From Pseudomonas sp. MWU13-2100 (GTDB lineage Bacteria > Pseudomonadota > Gammaproteobacteria > Pseudomonadales > Pseudomonadaceae), in contig NZ_JALLIX010000006.1 in NCBI RefSeq assembly GCF_023242365.1, positions 62,001-126,000 on the forward strand: a DNA stretch of 64,000 nt. The letters are read 5' to 3'. This document shows, one piece after another, positions 35,394 to 51,227 of the stretch. Made by a program: the position numbers and the translations under genes. The first letter of the stretch is position 1; every line of letters begins with the position of its first letter. The notes beneath the pieces are model-generated. The model was not told the origin of the DNA, did no database searches, and saw only the letters and a list, made by a program, of their open reading frames with translations.

Positions 35394-36659
35394 TTAAAAG
35401 TTGCCCTGGACCCAGCGCTTCAAGCGCTCCAGTACAGGTGCTTTCTGTTCTTCATCGCGATAGTCGTTTCTGTTGCCGCCGTTGTAGCCGGACAGGGAAA
35501 TGCCGTCCGACTGCTTTTGCAGTCCGTACAGCAACAGCCCTACCCCAGTTGAATAGATCGGGTTGCGGATCACGTCCGAAAGCCCTTTGACGGTGTGCGG
35601 CACGCCCAGGCGCACCGGCATGTGGAAAATCTCTTCGGCCAGTTCGACCGCGCCTTCCATCTTCGAGGTACCGCCGGTCAGCACGATGCCGGCCGGAATC
35701 AGGTCCTCGTAGCCGCTGCGACGCAGTTCGGCCTGGATCAGGGTGAACAGTTCGTCGTAGCGCGGCTCGACCACTTCAGCCAGGGCCTGGCGCGACAGCT
35801 CGCGCGGCGGACGATCACCGACGCTCGGGACCTTGATGGTTTCACCGGCACCGGCCAGCTTTGCCAGGGCGCAGGCGTAACGGATCTTGATCTCTTCGGC
35901 GTACTGGGTCGGGGTGCGCAACGCCATGGCGATGTCGTTGGTCACCTGATCACCGGCAATCGGGATCACCGCGGTGTGGCGGATCGCGCCTTCGGTGAAG
36001 ATCGCGATGTCGGTGGTGCCGCCGCCGATATCCACCAGGCACACGCCCAGTTCTTTCTCGTCGTCGGTCAGCACCGAGTAGGCCGAAGCCAGTTGCTCAA
36101 GAATGATGTCGTCGATTTCCAGACCGCAGCGACGCACGCACTTTTCGATGTTCTGCGCCGCGTTCACCGCGCAGGTGACCACGTGGACCTTGGCTTCCAG
36201 ACGTACGCCGGACATGCCCAGGGGCTCGCGAACGCCTTCCTGGTTGTCGATCACGTAGTCCTGCGGCAGGGTGTGCAGGACCCGCTGGTCCGCCGGGATC
36301 GCCACGGCCTGGGCCGCATCGAGCACACGTTCCAGATCCGCCGCGCTGACTTCGCGATCACGGATCGCGACGATACCGTGGGAGTTCAGGCTGCGAATGT
36401 GATTACCCGCCACGCCGACGAACGCCGAGTGGATCCGGCAACCGGCCATCAGTTGCGCTTCTTCTACCGCGCGCTGGATCGACTGCACGGTGGACTCGAT
36501 ATTCACCACCACGCCCTTCTTCAGGCCGCGCGAAGGATGGGTGCCGATACCGACGATTTCCAGCGTGCCATCGGCCGCGACCTCGCCCACCAGCGCCACC
36601 ACCTTGGAGGTGCCGATATCCAGCCCGACGATCATTTTGCCGCTTTGCACGTTTGCCAT
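35394..36659 (-). CDS. ftsA: Cell division protein FtsA
   Basis: Actin-like ATPase that tethers FtsZ to the membrane. 421 residues. Phosphate 1 motif GLDIGTSKVVALVGE, phosphate 2 motif CLVDIGGGTTDIAIF, adenosine motif IVLTGGTSKMEGAVELAEE. The C-terminal amphipathic helix (APVLERLKRWVQGNF) anchors it in the membrane. The ATG at 36659 is preferred because homologues begin MANVQSGK. It follows ftsQ by 14 bases. Confidence 0.98.
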   Translation of the reverse strand: MANVQSGKMIVGLDIGTSKVVALVGEVAADGTLEIVGIGTHPSRGLKKGVVVNIESTVQSIQRAVEEAQLMAGCRIHSAFVGVAGNHIRSLNSHGIVAIRDREVSAADLERVLDAAQAVAIPADQRVLHTLPQDYVIDNQEGVREPLGMSGVRLEAKVHVVTCAVNAAQNIEKCVRRCGLEIDDIILEQLASAYSVLTDDEKELGVCLVDIGGGTTDIAIFTEGAIRHTAVIPIAGDQVTNDIAMALRTPTQYAEEIKIRYACALAKLAGAGETIKVPSVGDRPPRELSRQALAEVVEPRYDELFTLIQAELRRSGYEDLIPAGIVLTGGTSKMEGAVELAEEIFHMPVRLGVPHTVKGLSDVIRNPIYSTGVGLLLYGLQKQSDGISLSGYNGGNRNDYRDEEQKAPVLERLKRWVQGNF

Positions 36660-36673
36660 GGTCCTGCCTCTTC

Positions 36674-37543
36674 TTAATTCTTCGCAACGGCGGGTTTGGC
36701 CGTCACGGGTGCCACAGGTTCCCGCCATCCGACGGCCAGGCCGTTGGAATAACGCAGATCGATGCTGGCAATGTTCGTAATCTGTTCTTTCAGCGTTTTT
36801 TCATAAATGGCAATGAAACGGCGCATCTTCTCGACCAGATGGTCGCGGCCCAACAACAGCTCGATTCCCGGCCCCGCACTGCCCGCGCCGGTGGTCAGGA
36901 ACCAGCTGCCACGTTCACGCAGCTCCAGCCGGGCAATCGAGAACCCCAGCGGACGCAGCATCTGACTCAACACCTGATACTGCTCCATCACCTGCTGCTG
37001 GGCCCGTTGGGGGCCGAACAGCTGCGGCAGATGCTCGTAGTTCGCCAGTTCCCGTGGCGCGAACGCCTGGCCCTGGTTGTTCAACAATGCACCGTCGCCC
37101 CAGCGGGCCACCGGCAATTGCTCTTCCAGGCGAATCACCACCTGGTCCGGCCACACGCGACGGACCTCGGCGTGGGCGATCCACGGCATGGTTTCCAGCT
37201 CCCGGCGCATGCTCGCCAGGTCGATGGTGAAGAAGCTCGACGCGACGTAGGGCGCAATCCGCTGCTGCACCGCCTGCTGGCTGATATAGCTCAGGTCGCC
37301 CTGCACATTGATCTTGCTGATCGGCCGATCGGCATAGGGCAACAGGCGCTGGGCACCTTCGTAGGTACCGAAACCCAAGGCCACCAGCAGCACGGGCCAC
37401 ATCAGGCTCTTCAAAAAGCCGAAATTGGCTTTTGGCAGGCGCACCGACATCGGCTCTTTAGCCACCATCCGGCTGGCACCCCGCGGCACCGGCTTGTTAC
37501 GGCCGGATGCGGGTGGCTGATGACGAATCGATGCGCCGTGCAT
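36674..37543 (-). CDS. ftsQ: Cell division protein FtsQ
   Basis: Bitopic inner-membrane protein that joins FtsB-FtsL and recruits late divisome proteins. 289 residues: a basic, Pro-rich cytoplasmic tail of about 55 residues, one helix ([24 protein letters not shown]), a POTRA domain ([26 protein letters not shown]) and the beta domain. The start ATG lies 4 bases after the ddlB stop. Confidence 0.96.
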   Translation of the reverse strand: MHGASIRHQPPASGRNKPVPRGASRMVAKEPMSVRLPKANFGFLKSLMWPVLLVALGFGTYEGAQRLLPYADRPISKINVQGDLSYISQQAVQQRIAPYVASSFFTIDLASMRRELETMPWIAHAEVRRVWPDQVVIRLEEQLPVARWGDGALLNNQGQAFAPRELANYEHLPQLFGPQRAQQQVMEQYQVLSQMLRPLGFSIARLELRERGSWFLTTGAGSAGPGIELLLGRDHLVEKMRRFIAIYEKTLKEQITNIASIDLRYSNGLAVGWREPVAPVTAKPAVAKN

Positions 37544-37547
37544 GGTC

Positions 37548-39947
<2,400 letters not shown>

Positions 39948-39955
<8 letters not shown>

Positions 39956-41018
39956 GGGCCACCTCCAGGCAGATCTCGACCACGGTGCGGGTGGCATCTG
40001 GCTTGGCCAGGCGGCGGGCGGTGCGCGCCATGCTGTTCAGTCGTTCCGGTTGCATCAAAACCTCTGTCAGGCGAGCCGCCAGGTCGGCGGCGCCAGTCGT
40101 TCTTTGCGGCAGCAGGAAGGCGGCGCCCTCCCCGGCCAGATATTCGGCATTGCGGGTCTGGTGATCGTCGATCGCATGGGGCAAGGGCACCAGCAACGAC
40201 GGCAGACCGGCGGCGGCCAGTTCACTGACGGTCAAGGCGCCGGCACGGCAGACCACCAGGTCGGCCCAGCCATAGGCTTGGGCCATGTCTTTGATAAAGG
40301 GCGCCACTTGCGCCTCGACGCCGACCGCCTTATAGCGTTCGGCGGTGATTTCGTCGTGATTGCGCCCAGCCTGGTGGAACACTTCCGGGCGGTATTCGGC
40401 CGGCACTTGCGCCAGGGCTTCGGGCAACAGCTTATTCAACGGCTCGGCTCCCAGGCTGCCGCCCAGGATCAGCAGACGCGCGCGGCGTCCGGCCAAGTCC
40501 TGGCGCGGGGTTTCCAGGAACAGTTCGGTACGCACCGGGTTGCCGGTGGTCCGACGCTTGTCCGAGGCGCCGAAGGTATTCGGGAAAGCTTCGCAGACCC
40601 GGGTCGCCAAGGGCACCAGCAGCCGATTGGCGGTACCCGCCACGGCGTTCTGTTCGTGAACGATCACCGGAATACCGGCCATCCGCGCGGCCACGCCGCC
40701 GGGACCGGTCACGTAACCGCCAAAGCCCAGCACGCAGACCGGCTTCAGTTCACGCATGACCTTGCGCGCCTGCCACACCGCCTTGAGCAGGACGAACGGC
40801 GCCTTGAGCAGCGACAGCTTGCCCTTGCCCCGCAGGCCGGTGACCTGGATCAGGTGCAACGGCAGGCCGGCGCCCGGCACCAGGTCGTTCTCGATACCAC
40901 GCGGCGTGCCCAGCCAATGCACCTCATAGCCGCGCGCCCGGAATTCCCGCGCGCAGGCCAGTGCCGGGAACACGTGCCCGCCAGTGCCGCCGGCCATGAT
41001 CAGCACTTTATCGGCCAT
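39948..41018 (-). CDS. murG: Lipid II synthase (UDP-GlcNAc transferase) MurG
   Basis: Peripheral inner-membrane GT-B glycosyltransferase that converts lipid I to lipid II. 356 residues. The N-terminal glycine-rich loop [14 protein letters not shown] and the second loop [17 protein letters not shown] are typical. [40 protein letters not shown] is the donor site region. It overlaps ftsW by 11 bases. Confidence 0.98.
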
Positions 41019-42222
41019 GGGGTGACTCCTCGGCGAAGTCACTTTCATCGAACTCCATCTCTTCACTGCCCAGGTGGGTCCGACTCTCCCACTCGATGCG
41101 CAGCAACAAGCCGAGCTGGGCACAGCAGATCACCAACGAACTGCCGCCGTAACTGAGGAACGGCAGGGTCAGGCCCTTGGTCGGCAACAGACCGACGTTC
41201 ACACCGATATTGATCAGGAATTGACCGATCCACAGGAAGGCCAGGCCGTAGGCCATATAAGCGGCAAAGAACTGCTTGGCCTTTTCCGCCCACAGGCCGA
41301 TGTACATGGCGCGCACGCTGACGAAGACAAAGAGCGCGACCGTGAGCAGCGACCCCACCGCACCCAGCTCTTCGGCCAGTACCGAGAACACGAAGTCGGT
41401 GTGCGCTTCAGGCAGGTAGAACTGTTTCTGCACGCTATTGCCCAGGCCCACGCCCAGCCATTCGCCGCGACCGAAGGCGATCAGCGCCTGGGTCAACTGG
41501 TAGCCGGAGCCGAACTGGTCGGCCCAGGGGTCGGTAAAGGTGGTCAAGCGCGCCATCCGGTAGGGTTGCGCCTTGATCAGCACCACCACCGCCACCACCG
41601 CGAGCATGACCATCAGGCCGAAGCGCAATAGTCCGACGCCGCCGAGGAACAGCATCGCCGCCGCCGCGCCCATCATCACCACGGTGGCGCCGAAGTCCGG
41701 TTCCATCAGCAGCAGTCCGGCCATCGGCAGCAGGACGATGAACGGCTTGAAGAAGCCCATCCAGCTTTCGCGGACCTCCTTCTGTCGCCGCACCAGGTAA
41801 CCGGCGAGGTAGATCACCACGAAGACCTTGGCGATTTCCGAAGGCTGCACGTTGAAGAAGCTGAAACCGATCCAGCGCATCGAACCGTTTACTTCACGAC
41901 CGATGCCCGGTAGCAACACCATGACCAGCAGGCCGAAGGCACTCACCAGCATCATGAAGCCCATGCGCTGCCAGGTGGCGATCGGCACCATCATGGTGGT
42001 GATGCAGGCCCCCAGGCCGATGACCATGTAGATCAGATGGCGAATCATGTGGTACAGCGCGTTGCCCGACTGCACGGCGGCGACTTCCGACGACGCCGAG
42101 GTGATCATGACCAGGCCCAGGCCCAGCAGGCCCAGGGCACCGGCCAGCATCGGAAAATCGACGTCGATGCCATGCCCGCTGATAATCGGCGATGGGTAAG
42201 GCTTGATGATGTTGAAACTCAT
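41008..42222 (-). CDS. ftsW: Septal peptidoglycan glycosyltransferase FtsW
   Basis: SEDS-family polymerase that works with FtsI to build septal peptidoglycan. 404 residues with about ten helices. Family motifs include the loop region WADQFGSGYQLTQALIAFGRGEWLGVGLG, the following catalytic-Asp loop LPEAHTDFVFSVLAEELG, and PTKGLTLPFLSYGGSSL. It overlaps murG by 11 bases and the murD end by 4 bases. Confidence 0.97.
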   Translation of the reverse strand: MSFNIIKPYPSPIISGHGIDVDFPMLAGALGLLGLGLVMITSASSEVAAVQSGNALYHMIRHLIYMVIGLGACITTMMVPIATWQRMGFMMLVSAFGLLVMVLLPGIGREVNGSMRWIGFSFFNVQPSEIAKVFVVIYLAGYLVRRQKEVRESWMGFFKPFIVLLPMAGLLLMEPDFGATVVMMGAAAAMLFLGGVGLLRFGLMVMLAVVAVVVLIKAQPYRMARLTTFTDPWADQFGSGYQLTQALIAFGRGEWLGVGLGNSVQKQFYLPEAHTDFVFSVLAEELGAVGSLLTVALFVFVSVRAMYIGLWAEKAKQFFAAYMAYGLAFLWIGQFLINIGVNVGLLPTKGLTLPFLSYGGSSLVICCAQLGLLLRIEWESRTHLGSEEMEFDESDFAEESPHGR

Positions 42223-43565
42223 GCCAACCCCTCCACGGCCTGGGCGAACAGGCGTCCGCGCTCTTCATAGTTCTTGAACATGTCGAAACTGGCACAGGCC
42301 GGCGACAGCAGCACCGCATCACCCGGCTCGGCCAGTTCGGCACAACGCTGCACGGCCTCGTTCAGGCTCTGCACGCGAACCAACGGTACGGCGTCGCCCA
42401 GGGCCTGGGCCAGCAGCTCGGCATCGCGGCCGAGCAGGACCACCGCACGGCAGTGGCTCGCGACCGGGCCGCGCAGGCCGCTGAAGTCCGCGCCCTTGCC
42501 ATCGCCACCGGCAATCAGTACCAGCTTGCCGGCAATGTCGGCACCGAGACCTTCGATAGCGGCCAGGGCCGCACCGACATTGGTGGCCTTGGAGTCGTTG
42601 TAGTAGTTCACGCCGTTCAACTCACGTACCCACTGACAACGATGCTCAAGACCGGCAAAAGTGCGCAGGCTCGACAGCATCGCGTCGAACGGCAGCCCGA
42701 CCGCATGGCCCAGGGCCAGGGCCGCCAGGGCATTGGCCTGATTGTGGGCACCGCGAATGCGCAGCTCGCTCACCGGCATCAGGTTCTGGAATTCGAAGGC
42801 CAGGTATTTCTCGCCGTCTTCTTCGCGCAGACCGAAGGCCTTGAAATCCGGTTTGCCGAGGCCAAAGGTCCAACACGGCAGGCCTTCGCTCATCAGTGGC
42901 CGGGACAAGGCGTCCTGGCGGTTGACCACTACCTGCCGCGCCCCCCGGAAGATCCGGTGCTTGGCCAGGTGATAAGCCGGCAGGCCGCTGTAGCGGTCCA
43001 TATGGTCTTCGCTGACATTGAGCACGGTGGCCACTTCGGCACCGAGGTGGTCGGTGGTTTCCAGCTGGAAGCTCGACAGCTCCATCACGTACAGCTCGAC
43101 ATCGTCGCTGAGCAGGTCCAGCGCCGGGGTGCCGAGGTTGCCGCCGACGGCAACGCGCTTGCCGGCCGCCGCGGCCATCTCGCCCACCAGGGTGGTGACG
43201 GTGCTTTTCGCGTTGGAGCCGCTGATGGCGACAATCGGCGCCTTCGCGTGACGCGCGAACAGCTCGATATCGCCGGACAACTTCACGCCACGGGCAGCCG
43301 CCGCTTGCAGGGCCGGAGTCGCCAGGGCCAAGCCGGGGCTCACGTAGAGCTCGTCGGCACGGCAGAGGAATTCGACGTCCAGCTCGCCACAACGCACTTC
43401 CACCTGCGGATAGTCACGGCGCAGCGTGGCCAGCTCCGGTGGATTTTCCCGCGTATCGGCCACGGCAAAGGCAATGCCCCGGTTCGCCAGGAAGCGAACC
43501 AGGGACATGCCGCTCTTGCCGAGGCCGACAACGATGCGGAAGTGGTCAGAAGCGATCAGTGACAC
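42219..43565 (-). CDS. murD: UDP-N-acetylmuramoylalanine--D-glutamate ligase
   Basis: Adds D-Glu to UDP-MurNAc-L-Ala. 448 residues, the P. aeruginosa length, from a GTG start at 43565; the extended upstream reading has no homology-like sequence. VVGLGKSGMSLVRFL is the N-terminal Rossmann motif, GSNAKSTVTTL the ATP loop and YNDSKATNVGAALAAIEGL the central motif. It begins 6 bases after mraY. Confidence 0.97.
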   Translation of the reverse strand: MSLIASDHFRIVVGLGKSGMSLVRFLANRGIAFAVADTRENPPELATLRRDYPQVEVRCGELDVEFLCRADELYVSPGLALATPALQAAAARGVKLSGDIELFARHAKAPIVAISGSNAKSTVTTLVGEMAAAAGKRVAVGGNLGTPALDLLSDDVELYVMELSSFQLETTDHLGAEVATVLNVSEDHMDRYSGLPAYHLAKHRIFRGARQVVVNRQDALSRPLMSEGLPCWTFGLGKPDFKAFGLREEDGEKYLAFEFQNLMPVSELRIRGAHNQANALAALALGHAVGLPFDAMLSSLRTFAGLEHRCQWVRELNGVNYYNDSKATNVGAALAAIEGLGADIAGKLVLIAGGDGKGADFSGLRGPVASHCRAVVLLGRDAELLAQALGDAVPLVRVQSLNEAVQRCAELAEPGDAVLLSPACASFDMFKNYEERGRLFAQAVEGLA

Positions 43566-43570
43566 GTGTT

Positions 43571-44653
43571 CTACCTCAGCTTCAGGGTGGCAAGGCCGAC
43601 CAGCACCAGGATCACGGTGATAATCCAGAAACGGACGATCACCCGTGGCTCGGGCCAACCCTTGAGTTCAAAGTGGTGGTGAATCGGCGCCATGCGGAAC
43701 ACACGGCGACCAGTCAATTTGAAGGACGCGACCTGGATCACCACCGACAGGGTTTCCATCACGAACACCCCGCCCATGATGAACAGAACGATTTCCTGGC
43801 GGACGATCACCGCAATGGTGCCCAGGGCCGCGCCCAGCGCCAGTGCGCCGACGTCGCCCATGAAAACCTGGGCCGGATAGGTGTTGAACCAGAGGAACCC
43901 CAGGCCGGCACCGATCAGCGCGCCGCAGAACACGATCAGTTCACCCGCGCCCGGGACATAGGGAATCAGCAGGTATTCAGCGAACTTCACGTTACCCGAC
44001 AGGTAGCAGAAGATCCCCAGCGCGCCGCCGACCATCACCGTCGGCATGATCGCCAGGCCGTCGAGACCGTCGGTCAGGTTGACCGCGTTGCTCGAACCGA
44101 CGATGACCAGGTAGGTCAGCACCATGAAGCCGGCACCCAGGGGAATGCTGACATCCTTGAGCATCGGTATCAGCAAGGTGGTCTCGACCGGGCTTTGCGC
44201 GGTCATGAACAGGAAGATCGCCGCGCCGAGACCGAACACCGATTGCCAGAAATATTTCCAGCGACTCGGCAGGCCACGGGAGTTCTTCTCGATCACCTTG
44301 CGGTAGTCGTCGACCCAGCCGATGGCGCCGAACAGCAGGGTGACCAGCAGGACCACCCAGACATAACGGTTGTGCAGGTCGGCCCAGAGCAAGGTACTGA
44401 TGCCGATGGCCGAGAGAATCAAGGCGCCGCCCATGGTCGGCGTACCGGACTTGGACAGGTGCGATTGCGGACCGTCATTCCGTACGGATTGGCCGATCTG
44501 ACGATTCTGCAACGTACGGATCATCCAGGGACCCAGGCACAGCGACAAAGACAGCGCGGTCAGCACCCCGAGAATCCCGCGCAGGGTCAGGTACTGAAAG
44601 ACCGCGAAGCCTTTGTAGAACTGTTGCAGGTACTCCGCTAGCAGCAGCAGCAT
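43571..44653 (-). CDS. mraY: Phospho-MurNAc-pentapeptide transferase
   Basis: Integral membrane enzyme that forms lipid I from UDP-MurNAc-pentapeptide and undecaprenyl phosphate. 360 residues, ten helices. Hallmarks are the substrate motif [12 protein letters not shown], the Asp-rich [17 protein letters not shown] and the cytoplasmic [14 protein letters not shown] loop. The start codon shares one base with the murF stop. Confidence 0.98.
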   Translation of the reverse strand: MLLLLAEYLQQFYKGFAVFQYLTLRGILGVLTALSLSLCLGPWMIRTLQNRQIGQSVRNDGPQSHLSKSGTPTMGGALILSAIGISTLLWADLHNRYVWVVLLVTLLFGAIGWVDDYRKVIEKNSRGLPSRWKYFWQSVFGLGAAIFLFMTAQSPVETTLLIPMLKDVSIPLGAGFMVLTYLVIVGSSNAVNLTDGLDGLAIMPTVMVGGALGIFCYLSGNVKFAEYLLIPYVPGAGELIVFCGALIGAGLGFLWFNTYPAQVFMGDVGALALGAALGTIAVIVRQEIVLFIMGGVFVMETLSVVIQVASFKLTGRRVFRMAPIHHHFELKGWPEPRVIVRFWIITVILVLVGLATLKLR

Positions 44654-46035
44654 TAATGCTTCTCTCCCTTGTGTTCGTCAGAAGCGGGCCCACACAAAGC
44701 CGCCACGATGTTTTCCATCGCAGCACTGCGCGAACCCTTGATCAAAATGGTGGTGTCAGTGTCTTGCTCGGCGCCGAGCGCCTCGATCAGATCGGCCTGG
44801 GTGGCGAAATGACGGGCGTGTGGGCCAAAGGCGTGGACGGCATGAACCATCATCGGTCCCACCGCATACAGCGCCGAAACCTTGCCGGCGGCATAAGCGC
44901 CTACTTCACGATGTCCTTGCTCCGCCCACTCGCCCAACTCGCCGATATCTCCGAGCACCAGAACGGTGCGGCCGGAAAAGCCGGCGAGTATATCAACGGC
45001 GGCACAGATTGAGGCAGGGTTGGCGTTGTAGGTGTCGTCAATGACACGAATGCCATTGATTGCCAATTGCGCTACCGCGCGCCCCTTGACCGGTTGTACC
45101 GCTTCCAGCCCGGCGACGATGCCGGGCAGGGAAACGCCGAGGGCATGGGCGGCGGCCGCGGCGGCCAGGGCATTGGCGACGTTGTGCACGCCGAGCAGGT
45201 TCAGTTGCACCCGGGCACTGCCCAGCGGACTGTGCAGTTCGAAACCCGGGCAGCCGCGTGGATCACGGGAAATCAGGCCGGCATGAAAATCGGCGGCGCT
45301 ATTTTCCAGGGCAAAACTCAGGACTTTCCGACCGGCGGCACGGGCTTTCCAAAGCGCGAAAGCCTTGTCATCCAGATTGAGGACGGCGACACCATCGACC
45401 TGCAGTCCTTCAATTATTTCACCCTTGGCCTCGACGATTTTCTCGGGGCCACCGAACTCGCCGACGTGGGCGGTTCCGGCATTGTTCAGCACGGCCACAT
45501 GGGGCTTGGTCATGGCGACGGTGTAGGCAATTTCGCCGATGCGCGAGGCCCCCAGTTCGATGACCGCGGCACTGTGCTGCGGGGCCAGTTCGAGCAGGGT
45601 CAACGGCACGCCCAGTTCATTGTTCAAGTTGCCGCGGGTGGCCAGGACCAGGCCACGGGTACGCAGAATGCTCGCAAGCAGTTCCTTGACCGTGGTCTTG
45701 CCGCTGGAGCCAGTAATAGCCGCCACCGGTTGTGTAAAAGCCGCGCGGTTGAGCGCGCCCAACTGCCCCAGGGCCAGACGGCTGTCGGCAACCAGCAACT
45801 GAGGCAGCTTGCTGCCGGCCACTTCACGTTCGACCAGCGCCGCGACGGCGCCCTTGGCGGCGACATCGTCAAGATAATCATGACCGTCGAAACGCGGCCC
45901 GGTCAGCGCGACAAACAACTGGCCCGGCTGAATCGCCCGACTGTCGATGCTCACGCCATTGAAGCTGGCATCGGCCGCCACCAGGCGCCCCGAGAGGGCA
46001 CCGGCCACTTGGCTGAGTTTCATTGCCTCAAGCAT
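44653..46035 (-). CDS. murF: UDP-MurNAc-tripeptide--D-Ala-D-Ala ligase
   Basis: Completes the pentapeptide precursor by adding D-Ala-D-Ala. 460 residues from the ATG at 46035, which overlaps the murE stop by 8 bases (ATGCTTGA); a start four codons later is also possible. [20 protein letters not shown] is the N-terminal domain motif, [16 protein letters not shown] the ATP loop, and [19 protein letters not shown] the C-terminal motif. Confidence 0.97.
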   Translation of the reverse strand: MLEAMKLSQVAGALSGRLVAADASFNGVSIDSRAIQPGQLFVALTGPRFDGHDYLDDVAAKGAVAALVEREVAGSKLPQLLVADSRLALGQLGALNRAAFTQPVAAITGSSGKTTVKELLASILRTRGLVLATRGNLNNELGVPLTLLELAPQHSAAVIELGASRIGEIAYTVAMTKPHVAVLNNAGTAHVGEFGGPEKIVEAKGEIIEGLQVDGVAVLNLDDKAFALWKARAAGRKVLSFALENSAADFHAGLISRDPRGCPGFELHSPLGSARVQLNLLGVHNVANALAAAAAAHALGVSLPGIVAGLEAVQPVKGRAVAQLAINGIRVIDDTYNANPASICAAVDILAGFSGRTVLVLGDIGELGEWAEQGHREVGAYAAGKVSALYAVGPMMVHAVHAFGPHARHFATQADLIEALGAEQDTDTTILIKGSRSAAMENIVAALCGPASDEHKGEKH

Positions 46036-47490
46036 GCGCGACCTCCCAGGCGTCCAGGGCCTTGGTGGCCTCGACCAGATCGGAAAAAGCATGGCGCTCG
46101 CCGTTGATTTCCTGATAGTCCTCATGCCCCTTGCCGGCCAGGACGATCACGTCATCGGCCGAGGCGCCAGCAATCAGTTCGGCAATGGCAAGACCGCGAC
46201 CGGCGACAAACCGAACCTTGTCCGCCGCCACGAAGCCGGCGCGGATATCGTCGAAAATCCGCGAAGGGGTTTCCGAACGCGGGTTGTCATCGGTGACCAA
46301 CACCACATCGGCCAGGCGCTCGACCACTTCGGCCATCAGCGGGCGCTTGCCGCGATCGCGGTCGCCGCCACAGCCGAACAGGCAGAGCAATTGCCCCTTG
46401 GCGTGCGGACGCAGGGCCAGCAGGACTTTTTCCAGGGCATCCGGGGTGTGGGCGTAGTCGACCACCACCAATGGCCGGGCACCACCACCCAGGCGTTGCA
46501 TGCGACCGACCGGACCTTCGAGTTGTGGCAACACCCGCAGGATCTCGTCCAGCGGGTAATCCAGGCCCAGCAAGGCACCGACCGCCGCCAGCAGATTGCT
46601 CAGATTGAAGCGTCCGAGCAGGGCGCCACGCAGATGATGCTCGCCTTGCGGCGTCACCAAGGTAGCGCGCACACCTTCATCGCTGAATTGCGCGTCGCGG
46701 CAATAGAGGTAAGCGCTCGGGTCTTCCTGGCTGTAGGTCACCAGGCGCGATGGGTGTTTTTCCGCCGCCAACTGGCGACCGAACGCATCGTCGATATTGA
46801 TGACGCGGCAGCTCAGGTCAGTCCAGCCGAACAGCTTGGCCTTGGCCGCGCCATAGGCCTGCATGGTGCCGTGATAATCCAAGTGATCGCGGGACAGGTT
46901 GGTCAGTACCGCCACGTCGAATGCCAGCGCGGTCACCCGCCCCTGTTCCAGGCCGTGGGAAGACACTTCCATGGCGACGGCCTTGGCCCCGGCTTTCTTC
47001 AAGTCGGCCAGGCTCGCCTGGACCGCGATCGGGTCCGGCGTGGTGAGCACACCACTCTGCAGCGCGCCGTAGAAGCCTGTACCCAGGGTGCCAAGAATGC
47101 CGCAATGCTGGCCCAACAGGTCGAGGGCCTGGGCAATCAACTGGCTGACACTGGTCTTGCCGTTGGTCCCGGTCACGCCCACCAGGTTCAGGTGGCGGCT
47201 CGGGTCGCCATAGAAACGCCCGGCGATATCGGAGAGTTGCGCGGCCAGGCCCTTGACCGGGATCAGCGGCACGTCGGTGATCGGCAGCACGGTGGCGCCT
47301 TCCACTTCATAGGCCACCGCCGCCGCGCCACGCTGCAAGGCATCGGCAATATGGTTACGGCCGTCAACCTTGGCGCCCGGCACCGCCAGGAACAGGTCGC
47401 CGGCACGGACTTTACGGCTGTCTAGCGCCAGCTCGCGAATCAGCAGATCGCGACCGGCGTGGGCAAAGATCTTGTTCAGGCTCAGGGACA

Positions 47491-47491
<1 letters not shown>
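46028..47491 (-). CDS. murE: UDP-MurNAc-L-Ala-D-Glu--meso-diaminopimelate ligase
   Basis: Adds the third residue, meso-diaminopimelate, to the stem peptide. 487 residues. ALDSRKVRAGDLFLAVPG is the N-terminal motif and GVTGTNGKTSVSQLIAQAL the ATP loop. The motif DNPRSE near residue 400 marks the specificity for diaminopimelate rather than lysine. The ATG overlaps the ftsI stop by one base. Confidence 0.98.
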
Positions 47492-49516
<2,025 letters not shown>

Positions 49517-49520
<4 letters not shown>

Positions 49521-50464
49521 CGCAACTTCTCCGCGACGCGCATGACGGCGCTGCGCGCACGCGGGTTGGCCTTGAGCTCGGCTTCGGAGGCGAACCGGGC
49601 CTTGCCAAGCACTTTGATCCGAGGCTCGAAAACCTGGTGGCGGACCGGCAGGTTACGCGGCAGGTTGTCGCTTTCGCCCTTGACCAGACGGCGCATGAAC
49701 AGTTTGACGATGCGATCCTCCAGCGAGTGAAAGCTGATGACCACCAGGCGGCCGCCGACTTCCAGGGCCTCGAGCGCCGCTTCGAGACCGGCTTCCAGAT
49801 CCCCCAGCTCATTGTTGACGTGGATGCGCAGGCCCTGGAAAGCCCGGGTTGCCGGGTTCTTGCCCTTTTCCCAGGCCGGATTGGCGACCTTCAGCACTTC
49901 GGCCAGGTCGGCGGTGCGCTCGAAGGGTTTGATGACACGCCGCTCGACCACGGCCCGGGCCATGCGCCCGGAGAAACGCTCTTCGCCGTATTCCTTGAAT
50001 ACCCGGGCAATTTCTTCAGCCGGCGCGGTGGCGATGAACTCGGCGGCACTGATGCCACGGGACGGGTCCATGCGCATGTCCAGCGGACCGTCGTTCATGA
50101 AACTGAAACCACGCTCCGGATCGTCGAGCTGCGGCGAGGACACGCCGAGGTCGAGCAGGATGCCGTTGACCTTGCCGGCCATGTCGCGTTCGACGATTTC
50201 CGAACCGAGCTCGGCAAAGCTGCGCTGCACAACGACAAAGCGGCCGTCTTCGGCCGCTAGCGCTTGCCCGGTGGCAATCGCCTGAGGATCCTTGTCGAAC
50301 CCGAGGAGCCGGCCACCCGGCCCGAGCTTGCTGAGGATCAGCCGGCTATGCCCGCCACGACCGAAGGTGCCATCCAGATAGCAGCCATCAGGGCGTACGG
50401 CGAGAGCCTCGACGGCTTCGTCAAGCAGTACGGTGATGTGGTTAAAGCCGCTATCAATAGTCAC
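49517..50464 (-). CDS. rsmH: 16S rRNA (cytosine-1402 N4) methyltransferase
   Basis: SAM-dependent enzyme that methylates N4 of C1402 in the decoding site. 315 residues. The SAM motif is [16 protein letters not shown], followed by [22 protein letters not shown] and the C-terminal [17 protein letters not shown]. Formerly mraW. Second gene of the dcw cluster, overlapping mraZ and ftsL by 4 bases each. Confidence 0.98.
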
Positions 50465-50916
50465 AGGATCAGATCACGCAGTTCATCAGGCATCGCGCCC
50501 GGTTGTTGAATGGCCGCCAGGTCCGCTGCAGATACAGCGTTCCAGGCGTCCTCGTCCCACAGTTGAAACTTGTTCAGTTGGCCCACCAGCATCGCGTACT
50601 TGTCCAGCTTCGCGTACTCGCGCAGGCGCGGCGGCACCAGGAAACGGCCGCTGCCGTCGAGCTCGAGGTCGACGGCATTACCAATCAGCAAACGCTGCAG
50701 CCGGCGGTTCTCTTCGCGCAACGACGGCAACGCCCGCAGCTTGGTTTCAATCAGTTCCCACTCGTCGAGCGGGTACACACACAAGCAGGGGTCCACGGCA
50801 TCAATGGTCACGATCAGTTGGCCGGAACTACGCGAAACGAGCTCGTCACGGTACCGGCTCGGCATAGCGAGACGGCCCTTTGCATCGAGACTGATAGCGT
50901 TGGCTCCGCGAAACAC
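50461..50916 (-). CDS. mraZ: Transcriptional regulator MraZ
   Basis: 151 residues with two AbrB-like SpoVT domains ([25 protein letters not shown] and the second [28 protein letters not shown]). MraZ binds repeats in its own promoter and represses the division cluster. Translation starts at a GTG at 50916 with GGAG upstream. Three direct repeats matching a MraZ operator lie at 50958-50984. Confidence 0.97.
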   Translation of the reverse strand: MFRGANAISLDAKGRLAMPSRYRDELVSRSSGQLIVTIDAVDPCLCVYPLDEWELIETKLRALPSLREENRRLQRLLIGNAVDLELDGSGRFLVPPRLREYAKLDKYAMLVGQLNKFQLWDEDAWNAVSAADLAAIQQPGAMPDELRDLIL

Positions 50917-50957
50917 AGCTGCGCTTCTCCAAATATTAGCGTTTTACGTCAAAAAAA

Positions 50958-51020
50958 CCCACTTCATGCCACTTTCCTCCACTTGCGCACACTATAGGAA
51001 TGCGCCCACCACACCGTCAA
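50958..51020 (-). promoter_or_regulatory. mra promoter with three MraZ boxes
   Basis: On the minus strand TTGACG (51020-51015), 18 bases, TATAGT (50996-50991) make a good sigma-70 promoter. Just downstream AAGTGGA, AAGTGGC and AAGTGGG (50984, 50974 and 50964 downward) repeat with exact 10-base spacing, the pattern of MraZ operators. Confidence 0.8.
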
Positions 51021-51227
51021 GGCGCGGTCTTAAGGAAAAGCCTTACAGATCGGAGATTTAGGAGCATAAAAGGAGGTAATTCGACAATCGGGAGAGTGTT
51101 TCTGGAGACGAACTTCAACGCCCTGAGAAATTTGAGCGCGGAAGTTAAAGTGATTTGTGAAGAGTAAGATTTTTTCGGTATTACAAATGCGCTTCTGCCA
51201 GCGATTGCGTGCAGGGAAGGAAAGAGG

